This document shows positions 41,601-49,323 of a DNA stretch of 64,000 nucleotides, piece after piece. The stretch is from Deltaproteobacteria bacterium (GTDB taxonomy: Bacteria > Myxococcota_A > Polyangia > DRWM01 > JAAZOP01), in the NCBI GenBank assembly GCA_016218815.1, contig JACRCX010000054.1:62001-126000 (forward strand). The letters run 5' to 3'. Made by a program: the position numbers and the translations under genes. Each line of letters starts with the position of its first letter. The first letter of the stretch is position 1. Below the pieces are notes generated by a model, which saw only the letters and a program-made list of their open reading frames with translations, made no database searches and was not told where the DNA came from.

Positions 41601-43745
41601 GACCGCGTGCCGCTGGTCGCCGAGGTCTCCGACCCGGCGGGTGGCGGGCCGTTCCTGCCGTCGCTGCCCGGCGAGCTGGTGATCAAGTCGCGCGGCCTGG
41701 TCCCCGTGCCCAACCCGGACTACGACCCGACCGATCCGCTCAGCACGCCGTTGATCGATCGCGACTTCGGGTTCGGGGTGGGCGGAACGGTGACCATCGG
41801 CGGCGACGACATGACGATCGACAGCTGGTCGCCGGCGGAGATCCGGATCACGGTGCCGGGGGGGACGAGCACGGGCCAGCTCCTCGTCACGCGCTCCGAC
41901 AGCGGCATGGAGTCGCCGATTGGCGTGACGGTCCAGATCGGGAGCGCCGGCATCCCGAGCGTCGTCCGCGTGGCGGCGGGCGGCACGATCCAGGCGGCGA
42001 TCGACAGCGCGCCGGCCGGCGCCCTGGTCCTGATTCCGCCTGGCACGTACCGCGAGAACCTGATCGTGGCCAAGCCGCTCAAGCTGCAGGGCTACGGGCC
42101 GTTCGCGACCATCCTGGAGGCTGGGCTGCTCACGCCGCCGCAGCAGGCCGCCTGGGACGTGCAGATCCAGGACCTCATCGACACGGGGGCGATTGAGCTG
42201 CTGCCGGGGCAGCTCGAGCGGATCACCTTCGGGGAGGGGGTGAACCGGAACCAGCCGCGGTTCTTCGCGGAGAAGGGCAGCGGCATCCTGGTAAGCTTCC
42301 CGTCGTCGATGCCCGTCAGCTCCGCCTCCCCGCCGCGGATTGACGGCCTGGGGGTGGTCGGGGCGGTGCACGGCGGCGGCATTTTCGTCAACGCGTACGT
42401 GCGTGATCTGGCGCTTTCGAACCTCCGCATCCTCCGCAACAGCGGCAACTTCGGCGGCGGGATCCGGTCCGGGACGCCGTCGCTGGTCGACCCCGCGACG
42501 GGCGAGTACGTCGGTGCCGGGAACCTGCGGCTCCGTATCGACCACGACCTCATCACCGGCAACGGCGGGATCGACGGTGGCGGCGGGATCGCGCTCTTCG
42601 CGGGCAGCGACGGCTACGAGGTCACCGACAGCCGGATCTGCGGCAACATGGCGGTGAACTACGGCGGTGGCATCGCCCACTTCGGGCTCTCCGACGGCGG
42701 CACGATCGCGCGCAACGTCATCCTCTCCAACCAGAGCTTCGACGAGGGAGCCGGGATCATGGTGGCCGGCGAGCTGGCCCTGCCGGGCACGGCGCTGACG
42801 CCGGGCTCCGGCTCGGTGGTCATCGATGCCAACCGTATCGAGGCCAACATGGCCGGGGACGACGGGGGCGGCATCCGCACGCTGCTGACCAACGGCCAGG
42901 ACGTGGCGGCGCACCCGGCGGATCCGACGCGGTGGTGGGAGCTGGACATCCTCAACAACCTGATCGTGAACAACGTGAGCTGGGACGCCGGCGGCGGCAT
43001 CTCGTTCGACGACAGCGCGCGGGTGTTCCTCGTCAACGACACCATCGCGCACAACGACGCGACGTCGAACAACGTGGACGCCTTCGGTCCCTGCGTTCCC
43101 GACGTGCCGCCAGGGACGATCTGCCCCAACGAGCAGGAGGGCGGCGGGCTGTCCAGCTCGGTTCCCAAGGTCGGCGGCATCGCCTCGTTCGCCCACAGCG
43201 CGGGCCTGCAGGCGGCGTTCGATCCGTCGGTGTTCCAGGAGTTCACGGACCCCGTGATCGAGGACTGCGTGATCTGGCAGAACCGCTCGTTCTACTGGGA
43301 CGCCGCGGCCAACCCGCCGTACGGCGGCCTGGCGCCGGACGTCGCCGGTGGTGCGGCGCCGTACTTCTGGGACCTCGCCGTCGCGGGCACCGCGGCGCCG
43401 GAGTTCCTCTCCCCGAGGAGCAGCATCCTCACGGACACGGCTTACCCGGGCGGGGGCGGCTCGTACGACGGCAGCAACGAGGCGACCGACCCGCAGTTCG
43501 TCGACGGCTCGTACTTCAACACCTTCCTCGCCACCGCCAAGGGCGCGGCGATGGGGAACTTCGTGATGGTCACCTTCCAGCTCCCCGGCTCGCACGGGGA
43601 CTACCACCTCGGCGCCGGCTCGTCGGCGACCAACCTGGGCGACGGCGCCTGGCTGGGCAGCTTCCCCGAGCTGGACCGGGACATTGACCGTCAGGGCCGG
43701 CCGTTCGGCGGTGGCGTCGACGCCGGCGCCGACGAGAGGCACTAG
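38670..43745 (+). CDS. Very large surface lipoprotein with SdrD-like, IPT/TIG and beta-helix regions
   Basis: A 1691-residue protein. The signal peptide ends VVASVVGC, a lipobox. Several Cna-B/SdrD-like beta modules follow, for example FNDLNGDAIQDPGEMGIPNA at about residue 430 and a DGDGLPTRAD calcium-like segment near 615. An IPT/TIG-like domain (TIDSWSPAEIRITVPGG) sits near 1045. From about 1096 to 1640 a parallel beta-helix is predicted: GGTIQAAIDSAPAGALVLIPPGTY and repeated NxI-G-N turns such as NVILSNQSFDEGAGIMV. It heads an operon with three cupredoxin genes and a small lipoprotein, under a sigma54 promoter. It may act as the cell-surface scaffold for these oxidases. The ATG at 38670 is fixed by promoter and ribosome site. 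Confidence 0.85.
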   Translation: MKNPSIRILSKRFRLGIALVVASVVGCSTTADDGPAQVVAPVAPPTQSFVGAPSLTVSVVDETGTPVSGWRWLLEEDVSYPVQPGVPATDSPGVAIHKSHAPTLASGETDTDTATIAIPDDRRSYLSVLPKEHGWQMSGTNILPGQTEATVVVHSPPLPTAEISVYVFEDNKPLNNAPDIPAEAALEGFSVTIEEQAGQQMMDFFGNPIGTTYVKDAAGEFILDADGAPVVEMMGEGYVLTDTNGEALIKNLPPGKYAVLVSPPVGTDWVQTSTLEGGPTIDAWVGHAEPPWLVELGWFMWHSFFGFVHPMELPGGAAGAGTISGTAHYVHENRPPVGRGNWVAGRIPDAWVALNDLSGSDEMVYAQPTAEDGSFTIENVPPGTWQLVVFDYSLDAIIDFRTVVMPDGGDAIDLGAIGAFAWFGNLEGTVFNDLNGDAIQDPGEMGIPNAGLNLRFTDGTIYQSTGTDNEGKYFFHEVFPFFQWLIAEVDYARFWSTGARVVVDDGGEPAPGEALRPQAQPDNGGLGWRTEVGSHPAEILLEGMMVFAGQTNIIDWGKKAFEPDQNGGIVGITYYATTRAEDDPRLAAMEEWEPGIPRTQVELYQDVDFDGVIDDLDGDGLPTRADVDSYPLGWREGGGAPGPEDWDRDGDGVFDPGDAVQIGNSDSFDDSAPTGCPGDPLFVHGTQVMDCAETIHTWNQVRPALFDGGYAFASWVPGGLASGGPEAMPIAPGYYIVGVSPPAGYLPQREEDKNVLFGEEMIPFDFKNDPVLGPPVCVGEPRLVPAELALFPGEPGVYGGQTLPLCDLKEVHVGQGENVNCDFPLFTEVPKAGRVFGMVRNDLALTFDPNSPIFRDNLAPAWMPIAMNDWTGLEIGRFYTDEFGHYTALVPSTYTIDPPQPSGVAPNVLQICVNDPGPIPDPENPGQTIEDPWFNPAYAPMCLEFEYQPGKQTPLDTPVIPIAAFSQNAGRLDCEPPDRVPLVAEVSDPAGGGPFLPSLPGELVIKSRGLVPVPNPDYDPTDPLSTPLIDRDFGFGVGGTVTIGGDDMTIDSWSPAEIRITVPGGTSTGQLLVTRSDSGMESPIGVTVQIGSAGIPSVVRVAAGGTIQAAIDSAPAGALVLIPPGTYRENLIVAKPLKLQGYGPFATILEAGLLTPPQQAAWDVQIQDLIDTGAIELLPGQLERITFGEGVNRNQPRFFAEKGSGILVSFPSSMPVSSASPPRIDGLGVVGAVHGGGIFVNAYVRDLALSNLRILRNSGNFGGGIRSGTPSLVDPATGEYVGAGNLRLRIDHDLITGNGGIDGGGGIALFAGSDGYEVTDSRICGNMAVNYGGGIAHFGLSDGGTIARNVILSNQSFDEGAGIMVAGELALPGTALTPGSGSVVIDANRIEANMAGDDGGGIRTLLTNGQDVAAHPADPTRWWELDILNNLIVNNVSWDAGGGISFDDSARVFLVNDTIAHNDATSNNVDAFGPCVPDVPPGTICPNEQEGGGLSSSVPKVGGIASFAHSAGLQAAFDPSVFQEFTDPVIEDCVIWQNRSFYWDAAANPPYGGLAPDVAGGAAPYFWDLAVAGTAAPEFLSPRSSILTDTAYPGGGGSYDGSNEATDPQFVDGSYFNTFLATAKGAAMGNFVMVTFQLPGSHGDYHLGAGSSATNLGDGAWLGSFPELDRDIDRQGRPFGGGVDAGADERH

Positions 43746-43783
43746 CCATGACGCGGGCAAGGAAAGAGAAAGGACGGAATCCG

Positions 43784-44989
43784 ATGAACGCAATCATCCG
43801 CCACTCGGGAGCGCTGTTCGCCGTGCTGGCGGTGGCGCTGACGGCCGGACCGGCCCGCGCCACCATCACCCAGCAGTGTCCGCTCGACACGGACGGGCTG
43901 GACACGGACGGCGACGGCAACGCCGCGGACGACGTCGTGTGCAAGCACATGATCGCGAGCGACGGGTTCGTGAACATGGCCGACGGCAAGCTGCTGTACG
44001 TCTTCGGCTTCTCCGAGATCCTGCCGGGCGAGGCGCTGGACATGGCAGTCATGGAGCACACGCTCGGCGCCGAGGAGCCGGCGCCGACGATGGCGTTCCG
44101 GGAGGGGCAGCGCGTGTACCTCACGGTGAGCAACGCGGGGTTCATGATCCGGCCGGACCTGTTCGACCCCCACTCGATCCACTGGCACGGGTTCCCGAAC
44201 GCCGCGCCGATCTTCGACGGCATGCCGGACTCGACGCTGACGGTCAAGATGGACGCGAGCCAGCCGTACTACTACGAGCCCATCGACCCGGGGACGTACA
44301 TGTACCACTGCCACGTCGAGGCGACGGAGCACATCCAGATGGGGATGGTGGGCCAGCTCTACGTGCGGCCGAAGCAGAACCTGCTGCCGCCGGGGACGCC
44401 GCTGGGCAGCTTCGTCCACCGCGCCGGCCAGAAGTACGCGTACAACGACGGCGACGGGAGCACGCGCTACGACATCGAGGTCCCGCTGCAGCTCGACTCG
44501 ATGGATCCCGACTTCCACGACGCCAGCGAGGGCGTCCAGCCGCTGCCGTTCGCGCTGATGGACGACCGCTACTTCCTGATCAACGGCCGCGGGTACCCCG
44601 ACACGGCGCGACGCGGGCCGATCCCCAACGGCTACGACGGGAACTTCTCGCAGAAGATCGACTCCCAGGTCCGCGCCCGCCGCGGGCAGCGGGTGCTGCT
44701 GCGCCTCTCCAACCTCTCGGTGACCAAGTACTTCACGATCAGCATCCAGGGCATTCCGATGCATGTGATCGGCCAGGACGCGAAGATCCTGCGCGGACCG
44801 AGCGGGCTCGACCTGTCCTACGACACGAACTCGGTCATGCTGGGGGCGGGGGAGTCCGCGGACGTGATCCTGGACACCACGGGCCTCGTGCCGGGCACGT
44901 ACTTCCTGTACGTGACGAACCTGAATTTCCTGAGCAACGACGCCGAGGACACCGGCGGGATGATGACCGAAGTCGTCATCCTGGGCTGA
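43784..44989 (+). CDS. Multicopper-oxidase family protein 1 (keeps HWHG and HCH motifs)
   Basis: A 401-residue secreted cupredoxin protein; signal peptide ends GPARA. Domain 1 carries HSIHWHG (His130, 133, 135) and YHCHVEATEHIQMGM (His175, Cys176, His177, His183), trinuclear-site and possibly type 1 copper ligands. The later domain reaches the position of the usual HPxHxHG with SIQGIPMHVIG, which has lost most His. So the N-terminal half of a copper centre is present and the C-terminal half is not. An in-frame ATG at 43748 is the alternative start; 43784 gives a cleaner signal peptide. It is 38 bases from the surface protein stop. Confidence 0.85.
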   Translation: MNAIIRHSGALFAVLAVALTAGPARATITQQCPLDTDGLDTDGDGNAADDVVCKHMIASDGFVNMADGKLLYVFGFSEILPGEALDMAVMEHTLGAEEPAPTMAFREGQRVYLTVSNAGFMIRPDLFDPHSIHWHGFPNAAPIFDGMPDSTLTVKMDASQPYYYEPIDPGTYMYHCHVEATEHIQMGMVGQLYVRPKQNLLPPGTPLGSFVHRAGQKYAYNDGDGSTRYDIEVPLQLDSMDPDFHDASEGVQPLPFALMDDRYFLINGRGYPDTARRGPIPNGYDGNFSQKIDSQVRARRGQRVLLRLSNLSVTKYFTISIQGIPMHVIGQDAKILRGPSGLDLSYDTNSVMLGAGESADVILDTTGLVPGTYFLYVTNLNFLSNDAEDTGGMMTEVVILG

Positions 44990-45016
44990 GGCGGGAGAAC
45001 GAAGGAGGACATTGCC

Positions 45017-46357
45017 ATGACGATGCATATCACGAGGAACGCGGGAGGCTTGGGCGGCGTCGCCCGGGCGGGCGCGATCGCGAGCCCCTTCCGTCCCGTC
45101 GCGCCGCTCGCCGCCGCCGGGTTCGCGGGGCTGCTGGCGTTGGCGTTGACGCTCCTGCCCCGCCCGTCCCTGGGGGCCATCTCCGGTGTCGCGGGGCCGA
45201 CGTTCAGCCTGACGGCGCGTGCGGGGTACGTCTCGACCGGGGAAGGGGGCAGCATCCACGTCTGGGGCTTGGCGAATGGGGCCGGGCTGATGCAGTACCC
45301 CGGCCCGACGTTGCTGGTCAGCGTGGGCGACGTCGTCACCATCACGCTGGACAACGAGCTGCCGGTCAACGTGTCGCTGGTCTTCCCCGGGCAGGAGGGC
45401 GTGACGGCGCTGGGCGGCGTTCCGGGGGCGCTGACGAACGAGGTGGAGCCCGCGGGCGCGCCGGTGACCTACCAGTTCACGGCCTTGCGGCCGGGCACCT
45501 TCCAGTACCACGACGGCAGCGACCCCCAGCTCGGCATCGAGATGGGCATGGTCGGAGCGCTGATCGTGCGGCCGGCTCACGCGGGCTGGGCCTACGATCA
45601 CGCCGACAGCGCGTACGATCGCGAGGTCCTGTTCCTGGAGACGGAGATGGACCCCTTGATCCACGAGCTGGTCGAGACGCAGCGGATCGCGGACGTCGAC
45701 TTCACGAAGTACCGCCCGACGTACTGGTTCCTCAACGGCCGGACGGCGCCGGACACGATGGTCGCGGCGGGCGCGCAGTGGCTGCCGGCGCAGCCGTACA
45801 GCTGCATGCCGATGATCCACCCCGGCGAGAAGCTGCTGCTGCGGATCGTTCCTGCCGGGCGCGACCTGCACCCGTTCCACACGCACGGCCAGCACATGCG
45901 GATCATCGCCCAGGACGGCCGGCTGCTGGAGAGCGCGCCGGGCTCCGGAGCCGACCGATCGTTCCTGTGGTTCACGACCACGGTCACCCCCGGCGGAACC
46001 GACGATGCGCTGTTCACGTGGACCGGCGACCGGCTCGGCTGGGACGTCTACGGCCACCAGCCGGGCGACCCCCTGGCGCCGGGGGAACTCGCGGCGGACC
46101 ACGGCAAGCCGTTCCCGGTCGTGCTCCCGGATCCCAAGGACACGGAGGCCGGTCCGTTCTATCCCGGCAGCCCGTTCCTGGGGATGAGCGGGTACCGCCA
46201 GCCGGTTTTCGGCACGACGCCCAACCCCGAGGCCGGCTACTACTTCATGTGGCACTCCCACAAGGAGTACGAGATGGTCAACAACGACGTCTTCCCGGGC
46301 GGCATGATGACGATGCTCGTCGTCGAGCACCCCGACGTTCCGATCATGGAGATGTAG
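45017..46357 (+). CDS. Multicopper-oxidase family protein 2 (keeps HPFHTHG and HSH motifs)
   Basis: A 446-residue exported cupredoxin protein with a long signal region (residues about 25-56). The place of HxHWHG reads SLVFPGQEG and the place of HCH reads YHDGSDPQLGIEMGM, so the first-domain ligands are gone. The C-terminal motifs remain: HPFHTHGQHM (His285, 288, 290) and WHSHKEYEM (His413, His415). In the latter the type 1 Cys is Ser414 and the type 1 His position is Glu419. The ligands kept are just those missing from the preceding protein. The protein lies 27 bases downstream of it. Confidence 0.85.
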   Translation: MTMHITRNAGGLGGVARAGAIASPFRPVAPLAAAGFAGLLALALTLLPRPSLGAISGVAGPTFSLTARAGYVSTGEGGSIHVWGLANGAGLMQYPGPTLLVSVGDVVTITLDNELPVNVSLVFPGQEGVTALGGVPGALTNEVEPAGAPVTYQFTALRPGTFQYHDGSDPQLGIEMGMVGALIVRPAHAGWAYDHADSAYDREVLFLETEMDPLIHELVETQRIADVDFTKYRPTYWFLNGRTAPDTMVAAGAQWLPAQPYSCMPMIHPGEKLLLRIVPAGRDLHPFHTHGQHMRIIAQDGRLLESAPGSGADRSFLWFTTTVTPGGTDDALFTWTGDRLGWDVYGHQPGDPLAPGELAADHGKPFPVVLPDPKDTEAGPFYPGSPFLGMSGYRQPVFGTTPNPEAGYYFMWHSHKEYEMVNNDVFPGGMMTMLVVEHPDVPIMEM

Positions 46358-46372
46358 GGTGGAGGTGACGCC

Positions 46373-47344
46373 ATGAGAAACTACCATGCCGCGACGGTTC
46401 GATGGACGTACCTGGCTTCGGCCCTCGCCCTCCTCGGGACCGCGACGGCCTGCGCCACGGGCGACGACGGGGAGAGCCAGACGCAATCCGCCCTGGCCAC
46501 CGTCACCGTCTTCCTGCGTGCCGAAGCGTTCACCAAGACCATGCCCGACGGCACGGACGTGGTGATGTGGGGCTACGCGCAGGACTCCGCGTTCGGGGCG
46601 CACGACGGCGTGCTGTCGTCTCCCGGGCCGGTCATCGAGCTGCAGGCGGACACCACGCGGCTGACCGTGCAGCTCGAGAACAACCTGGACGTGCCGACCT
46701 CGCTGGTGATCGACGGGCTGCGGCAGTCCCTCCCCGTGGTCCGCTATCCCAGCGGCCGGGTGCGTTCCTTCACCCGCGAGGCCGTGCCCGGAAACGTTTC
46801 CCCCGTGGTGTACAGCTACACGGCGCTGCGGCCGGGGACCTTCCTGTACAAGACGGGCACCGCGCCGCAGGTCCAGGTGCAGATGGGGCTCCTGGGCGCC
46901 GTCCGTCGTCCGTCGGCCGCCGGCGAGGCGTACCCCGGCCGCGCCTTCGACCAGGACCTGTTGCTGGTGTACAGCGAGGTCGACCCCGCGCTGCACGACG
47001 CGGTCGCCACGGGGCAGTACGGCCCCGGCCTGGCGATGACGAGCACCGTCCGGTACGTGCCGAAGTACTTCCTCATCAACGGCGAGGCCGTTATGAGCGG
47101 CGCGTACGACGTCGCCCCGAGCCTGGCCGGCCAGCGACTGCTGGTGCGCTTCGTCAACGGCGGGCTCCGGACGCGCGCGCCGATGTTCCTGCAGACCTAC
47201 GCGCTCGCGCTGGCCGAGGACGGCTTCGCGTACAAGTACCCCGGCGAGCGCTACTCGGTGTCGTTGCCCGCGAGCAAGACCGCGGACGTCCTGTTCACCG
47301 TCCCGGCCTCCGGCGCCAAGCTGCTGTACGACAGGATGTTCTAG
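46373..47344 (+). CDS. Cupredoxin-fold lipoprotein without copper ligands
   Basis: A 323-residue protein with signal peptide and lipobox LLGTATAC. The overall cupredoxin pattern is retained (SSPGPVIELQADTTRLTVQLEN, YTALRPGTFLYKTGT, QMGLLGAV, YFLING), but every copper position has changed: VIDGLRQSL for HWHG, YKTGTAPQVQVQMG for HCH, and APMFLQTYAL for HPxHxHG. It is paralogous to the two proteins before it, starts 15 bases after the second, and is shorter at the C-terminus. A structural subunit that holds the catalytic partners at the membrane is inferred. Confidence 0.78.
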   Translation: MRNYHAATVRWTYLASALALLGTATACATGDDGESQTQSALATVTVFLRAEAFTKTMPDGTDVVMWGYAQDSAFGAHDGVLSSPGPVIELQADTTRLTVQLENNLDVPTSLVIDGLRQSLPVVRYPSGRVRSFTREAVPGNVSPVVYSYTALRPGTFLYKTGTAPQVQVQMGLLGAVRRPSAAGEAYPGRAFDQDLLLVYSEVDPALHDAVATGQYGPGLAMTSTVRYVPKYFLINGEAVMSGAYDVAPSLAGQRLLVRFVNGGLRTRAPMFLQTYALALAEDGFAYKYPGERYSVSLPASKTADVLFTVPASGAKLLYDRMF

Positions 47345-47347
47345 GTG

Positions 47348-47384
47348 GAGCGGTCGAAGGGGGGGCGAGCGGTCGAAGGGGGGC
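47348..47384 (+). repeat. Short tandem repeat, two copies of about 19 bp
   Basis: The unit gagcggtcgaagggggg plus c occurs twice in the gap between the third cupredoxin gene and the small lipoprotein gene. No function is apparent. Confidence 0.6.
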
Positions 47385-47419
47385 GAGCCGTGGAGCAGTG
47401 GCAAATGGGCGGAGCAAGG

Positions 47420-48001
47420 ATGGAACGAGGTGATGGGCGGTTGTCGGTTAGAAGCGCGGTGACGGGAGCCGTCGCACTTCTGCTTGCCGTCGCCGGGTGC
47501 AGCGAGCACCGTGCCCACGCGCAATCGGCGCCGCAGGCTCCGGCGCGCGCCGGGCTCGCACCCGTGTCCGCCGCGACGGTCGGCGTCCTGGCGGGAAGGA
47601 CCGCCGCGTGCCGGCTCCCGGCCCCGACCCGCCCCGACCCGGTTCCGGCGACGCACGTCTTGTCGCCGGCCGAGGAGCAGTGGGGCGTCGAGGTCCTGGG
47701 AGTGACGCGCACCAGCGGCGGCTACATGCTCGACTTCCGCTACCGCGTCGTGGACCCGGCGAAGGCGGCGCCGCTGCTGAAGAAGGGCGTGCGGACCCGG
47801 CTCACCGACGAGGCGACCGGCGCCGTGACCTTCGTACCCTCCCCGCCGACGGTTGGGCCCCTGCGACAGACCACGGACGAGCCCGAGGCGGGCCGCACCT
47901 ACTTCGAGATCTTCACCAACCCCGGCGCCGAGATCGCCGCCGGAAGCCTCGTGACGGTCGAGCTCGGCGACTTCAAGGCCGAGCACGTCGTCACCCGCTA
48001 G
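47420..48001 (+). CDS. Small lipoprotein of unknown function, last gene of the cupredoxin operon
   Basis: A 193-residue lipoprotein: RSAVTGAVALLLAVAGC is the signal with lipobox. The mature protein has LSPAEEQWGVEVLGVTRTSGGYMLDFRYRVVDP followed by KAAPLLKKGVRTRLTDEATG, a small beta-domain. Proteins with this pattern accompany multicopper oxidase genes in other deltaproteobacteria as far as I recall, but I cannot name the family. The ATG at 47420 has GGAGCAAGG upstream; a GTG at 47345 would read through a tandem repeat and is rejected. Confidence 0.75.
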   Translation: MERGDGRLSVRSAVTGAVALLLAVAGCSEHRAHAQSAPQAPARAGLAPVSAATVGVLAGRTAACRLPAPTRPDPVPATHVLSPAEEQWGVEVLGVTRTSGGYMLDFRYRVVDPAKAAPLLKKGVRTRLTDEATGAVTFVPSPPTVGPLRQTTDEPEAGRTYFEIFTNPGAEIAAGSLVTVELGDFKAEHVVTR

Positions 48002-48027
48002 CGCGGTGTCCCGGTGCCGCCCGGCCT

Positions 48028-49275
48028 CTACGTTTCCGGCGACAGCGTCGGCCTCAGCAAGTCGAGCTGCCGCCCCGTATCCACGGCAGGCCACACCGGC
48101 ACCGGAAACGGCGCGGCCGGCCGCGCGAAGAGGTAGCCCTGGAAGAGGTCGCAGCCCAGGCCCAGGAGCGCGTCGCGCTCGGCCACCGTCTCCACGCCCT
48201 CCGCGACGACCAGCACGCTAAGCTCATGGCACAGCGCCGTGATCGATCCGATGACCCGCGCCCGGCGCTCGTCGGTGTCCACGCCGCGCACGAGCGACAT
48301 GTCGAGCTTGGCGACGTCGGGCGAGAGCTGGGTGAAGGAGGTGAGCCCGGCGTATCCGGCGCCCAGGTCGTCCACCGCGATCCGGAACCCGCGCTCGCGC
48401 AGCGCCGCGACGGCGCGGCCGGGGTTCTCGACCTGGTCGAGCGAAGCGCGCTCCGTGACCTCCAGGACGACCCGGTGCGCCGCCAGCGCGAGCGGGGTGT
48501 CGTCCCGGCGGAGCTCCGGATCGGCCAGGTCGCTGGAGTGGAGGTTGAGGAAGATCGACGTTCCCTCGCCCGCTTGTCCGAGGAACGTCGCCGCGGCGTC
48601 CCGCGTCCTCCGCCCGACCTCGCCGATCCGCCCGATCCGTTCCGCCGCGTCCAGCACCGCGGCCGGATGGGGCAGCGACGGCTCCTTGGTGCGCATCAGC
48701 GCCTCGTAGCCGTAGACGGTCCCGTCGCGCCGGACGATGGGCTGGAACGCCATCCACAGCGACTGGAGCGCGCGGTCGAGGGCATCGCCCAGCTCCGCTC
48801 CGTCCACCGCCGCGGGCGAAGCCCGTCCCACGACCGCCAGCGCCTCGCGCCTCGCGTGCGCCAGGCGTCCGATCCGCGCCGCCCGGGCGACGGCCCCGCA
48901 CAGGCGCTCCACCGGCTCGGGCTTGCAGAGGTAGTCCAGGGCGCCGAGGCGCAACGCGTCCACGGCCGACTGGAAGCAGGGAAGGCCGGTCATGAGCACG
49001 ACCGCCAGGTCGAGGCCGCGATCACGGATCGTTCGAAGCACCTCGAGGCCGTCGGCGTCCGGCATCAGGATGTCGCACAGGACGACGTCGAACGGCTCGC
49101 GCCCCACCACCTCGATCGCCTCCCTGCCACCCGCCGCCTCGGACACCACGGCGCCGAAACGTCTGAGGATCCCCGCCGTGGAGTTCCGCACCCCCGCGTC
49201 GTCGTCGACGACCAGCACGCGGGCGCCGCCCAGTCCGCGCGCCTCGATCCCCGGATGGAACCCAGATTCCGCCAT
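48028..49275 (-). CDS. Response regulator with EAL cyclic-di-GMP phosphodiesterase domain
   Basis: A 415-residue protein. Receiver (about 18-140): VLVVDDDAGVRNS, Asp in VVLCDILMPDADGLEVL, LMTG and LCKPEPVERL with the Lys. EAL domain (about 175-400): YGYEALMR (EAL), FLNLHSSDL, LEVTERAS (the E-x-T/S-E metal site), IAVDDLGAGYAGLTS (DDFG-like), AKLDMSLVRG, VVAEGVET and QGYLFARP. All catalytic positions of active EAL enzymes appear kept, so it likely degrades cyclic-di-GMP on phosphorylation. It is convergent with the cupredoxin operon and upstream of a lipoprotein in the opposite run. Confidence 0.92.
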   Translation of the reverse strand: MAESGFHPGIEARGLGGARVLVVDDDAGVRNSTAGILRRFGAVVSEAAGGREAIEVVGREPFDVVLCDILMPDADGLEVLRTIRDRGLDLAVVLMTGLPCFQSAVDALRLGALDYLCKPEPVERLCGAVARAARIGRLAHARREALAVVGRASPAAVDGAELGDALDRALQSLWMAFQPIVRRDGTVYGYEALMRTKEPSLPHPAAVLDAAERIGRIGEVGRRTRDAAATFLGQAGEGTSIFLNLHSSDLADPELRRDDTPLALAAHRVVLEVTERASLDQVENPGRAVAALRERGFRIAVDDLGAGYAGLTSFTQLSPDVAKLDMSLVRGVDTDERRARVIGSITALCHELSVLVVAEGVETVAERDALLGLGCDLFQGYLFARPAAPFPVPVWPAVDTGRQLDLLRPTLSPET

Positions 49276-49323
49276 CGACCTCTCCCCTCCCGCCCCATCA
49301 CCCCCCGATGCCTTCCGGCGGCC

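Noticed and set aside
37956..43793. Open frame of 1945 codons on the minus strand opposite the surface lipoprotein
   Set aside because: Its sequence is low in hydrophobic segments, rich in Arg/Val/His from reversed codons, and has no domain. It mirrors the real gene, which has signal peptide, promoter and ribosome site. High G+C makes such antisense frames common.
47345..47419. GTG at 47345 as the start of the small lipoprotein
   Set aside because: It would add 25 residues from a G-rich tandem repeat ahead of the signal peptide; ATG 47420 has a ribosome site and proper signal.
43742..48094. 1450-codon minus-strand frame opposite the cupredoxin genes
   Set aside because: Antisense shadow of four genes with signal peptides and copper motifs.
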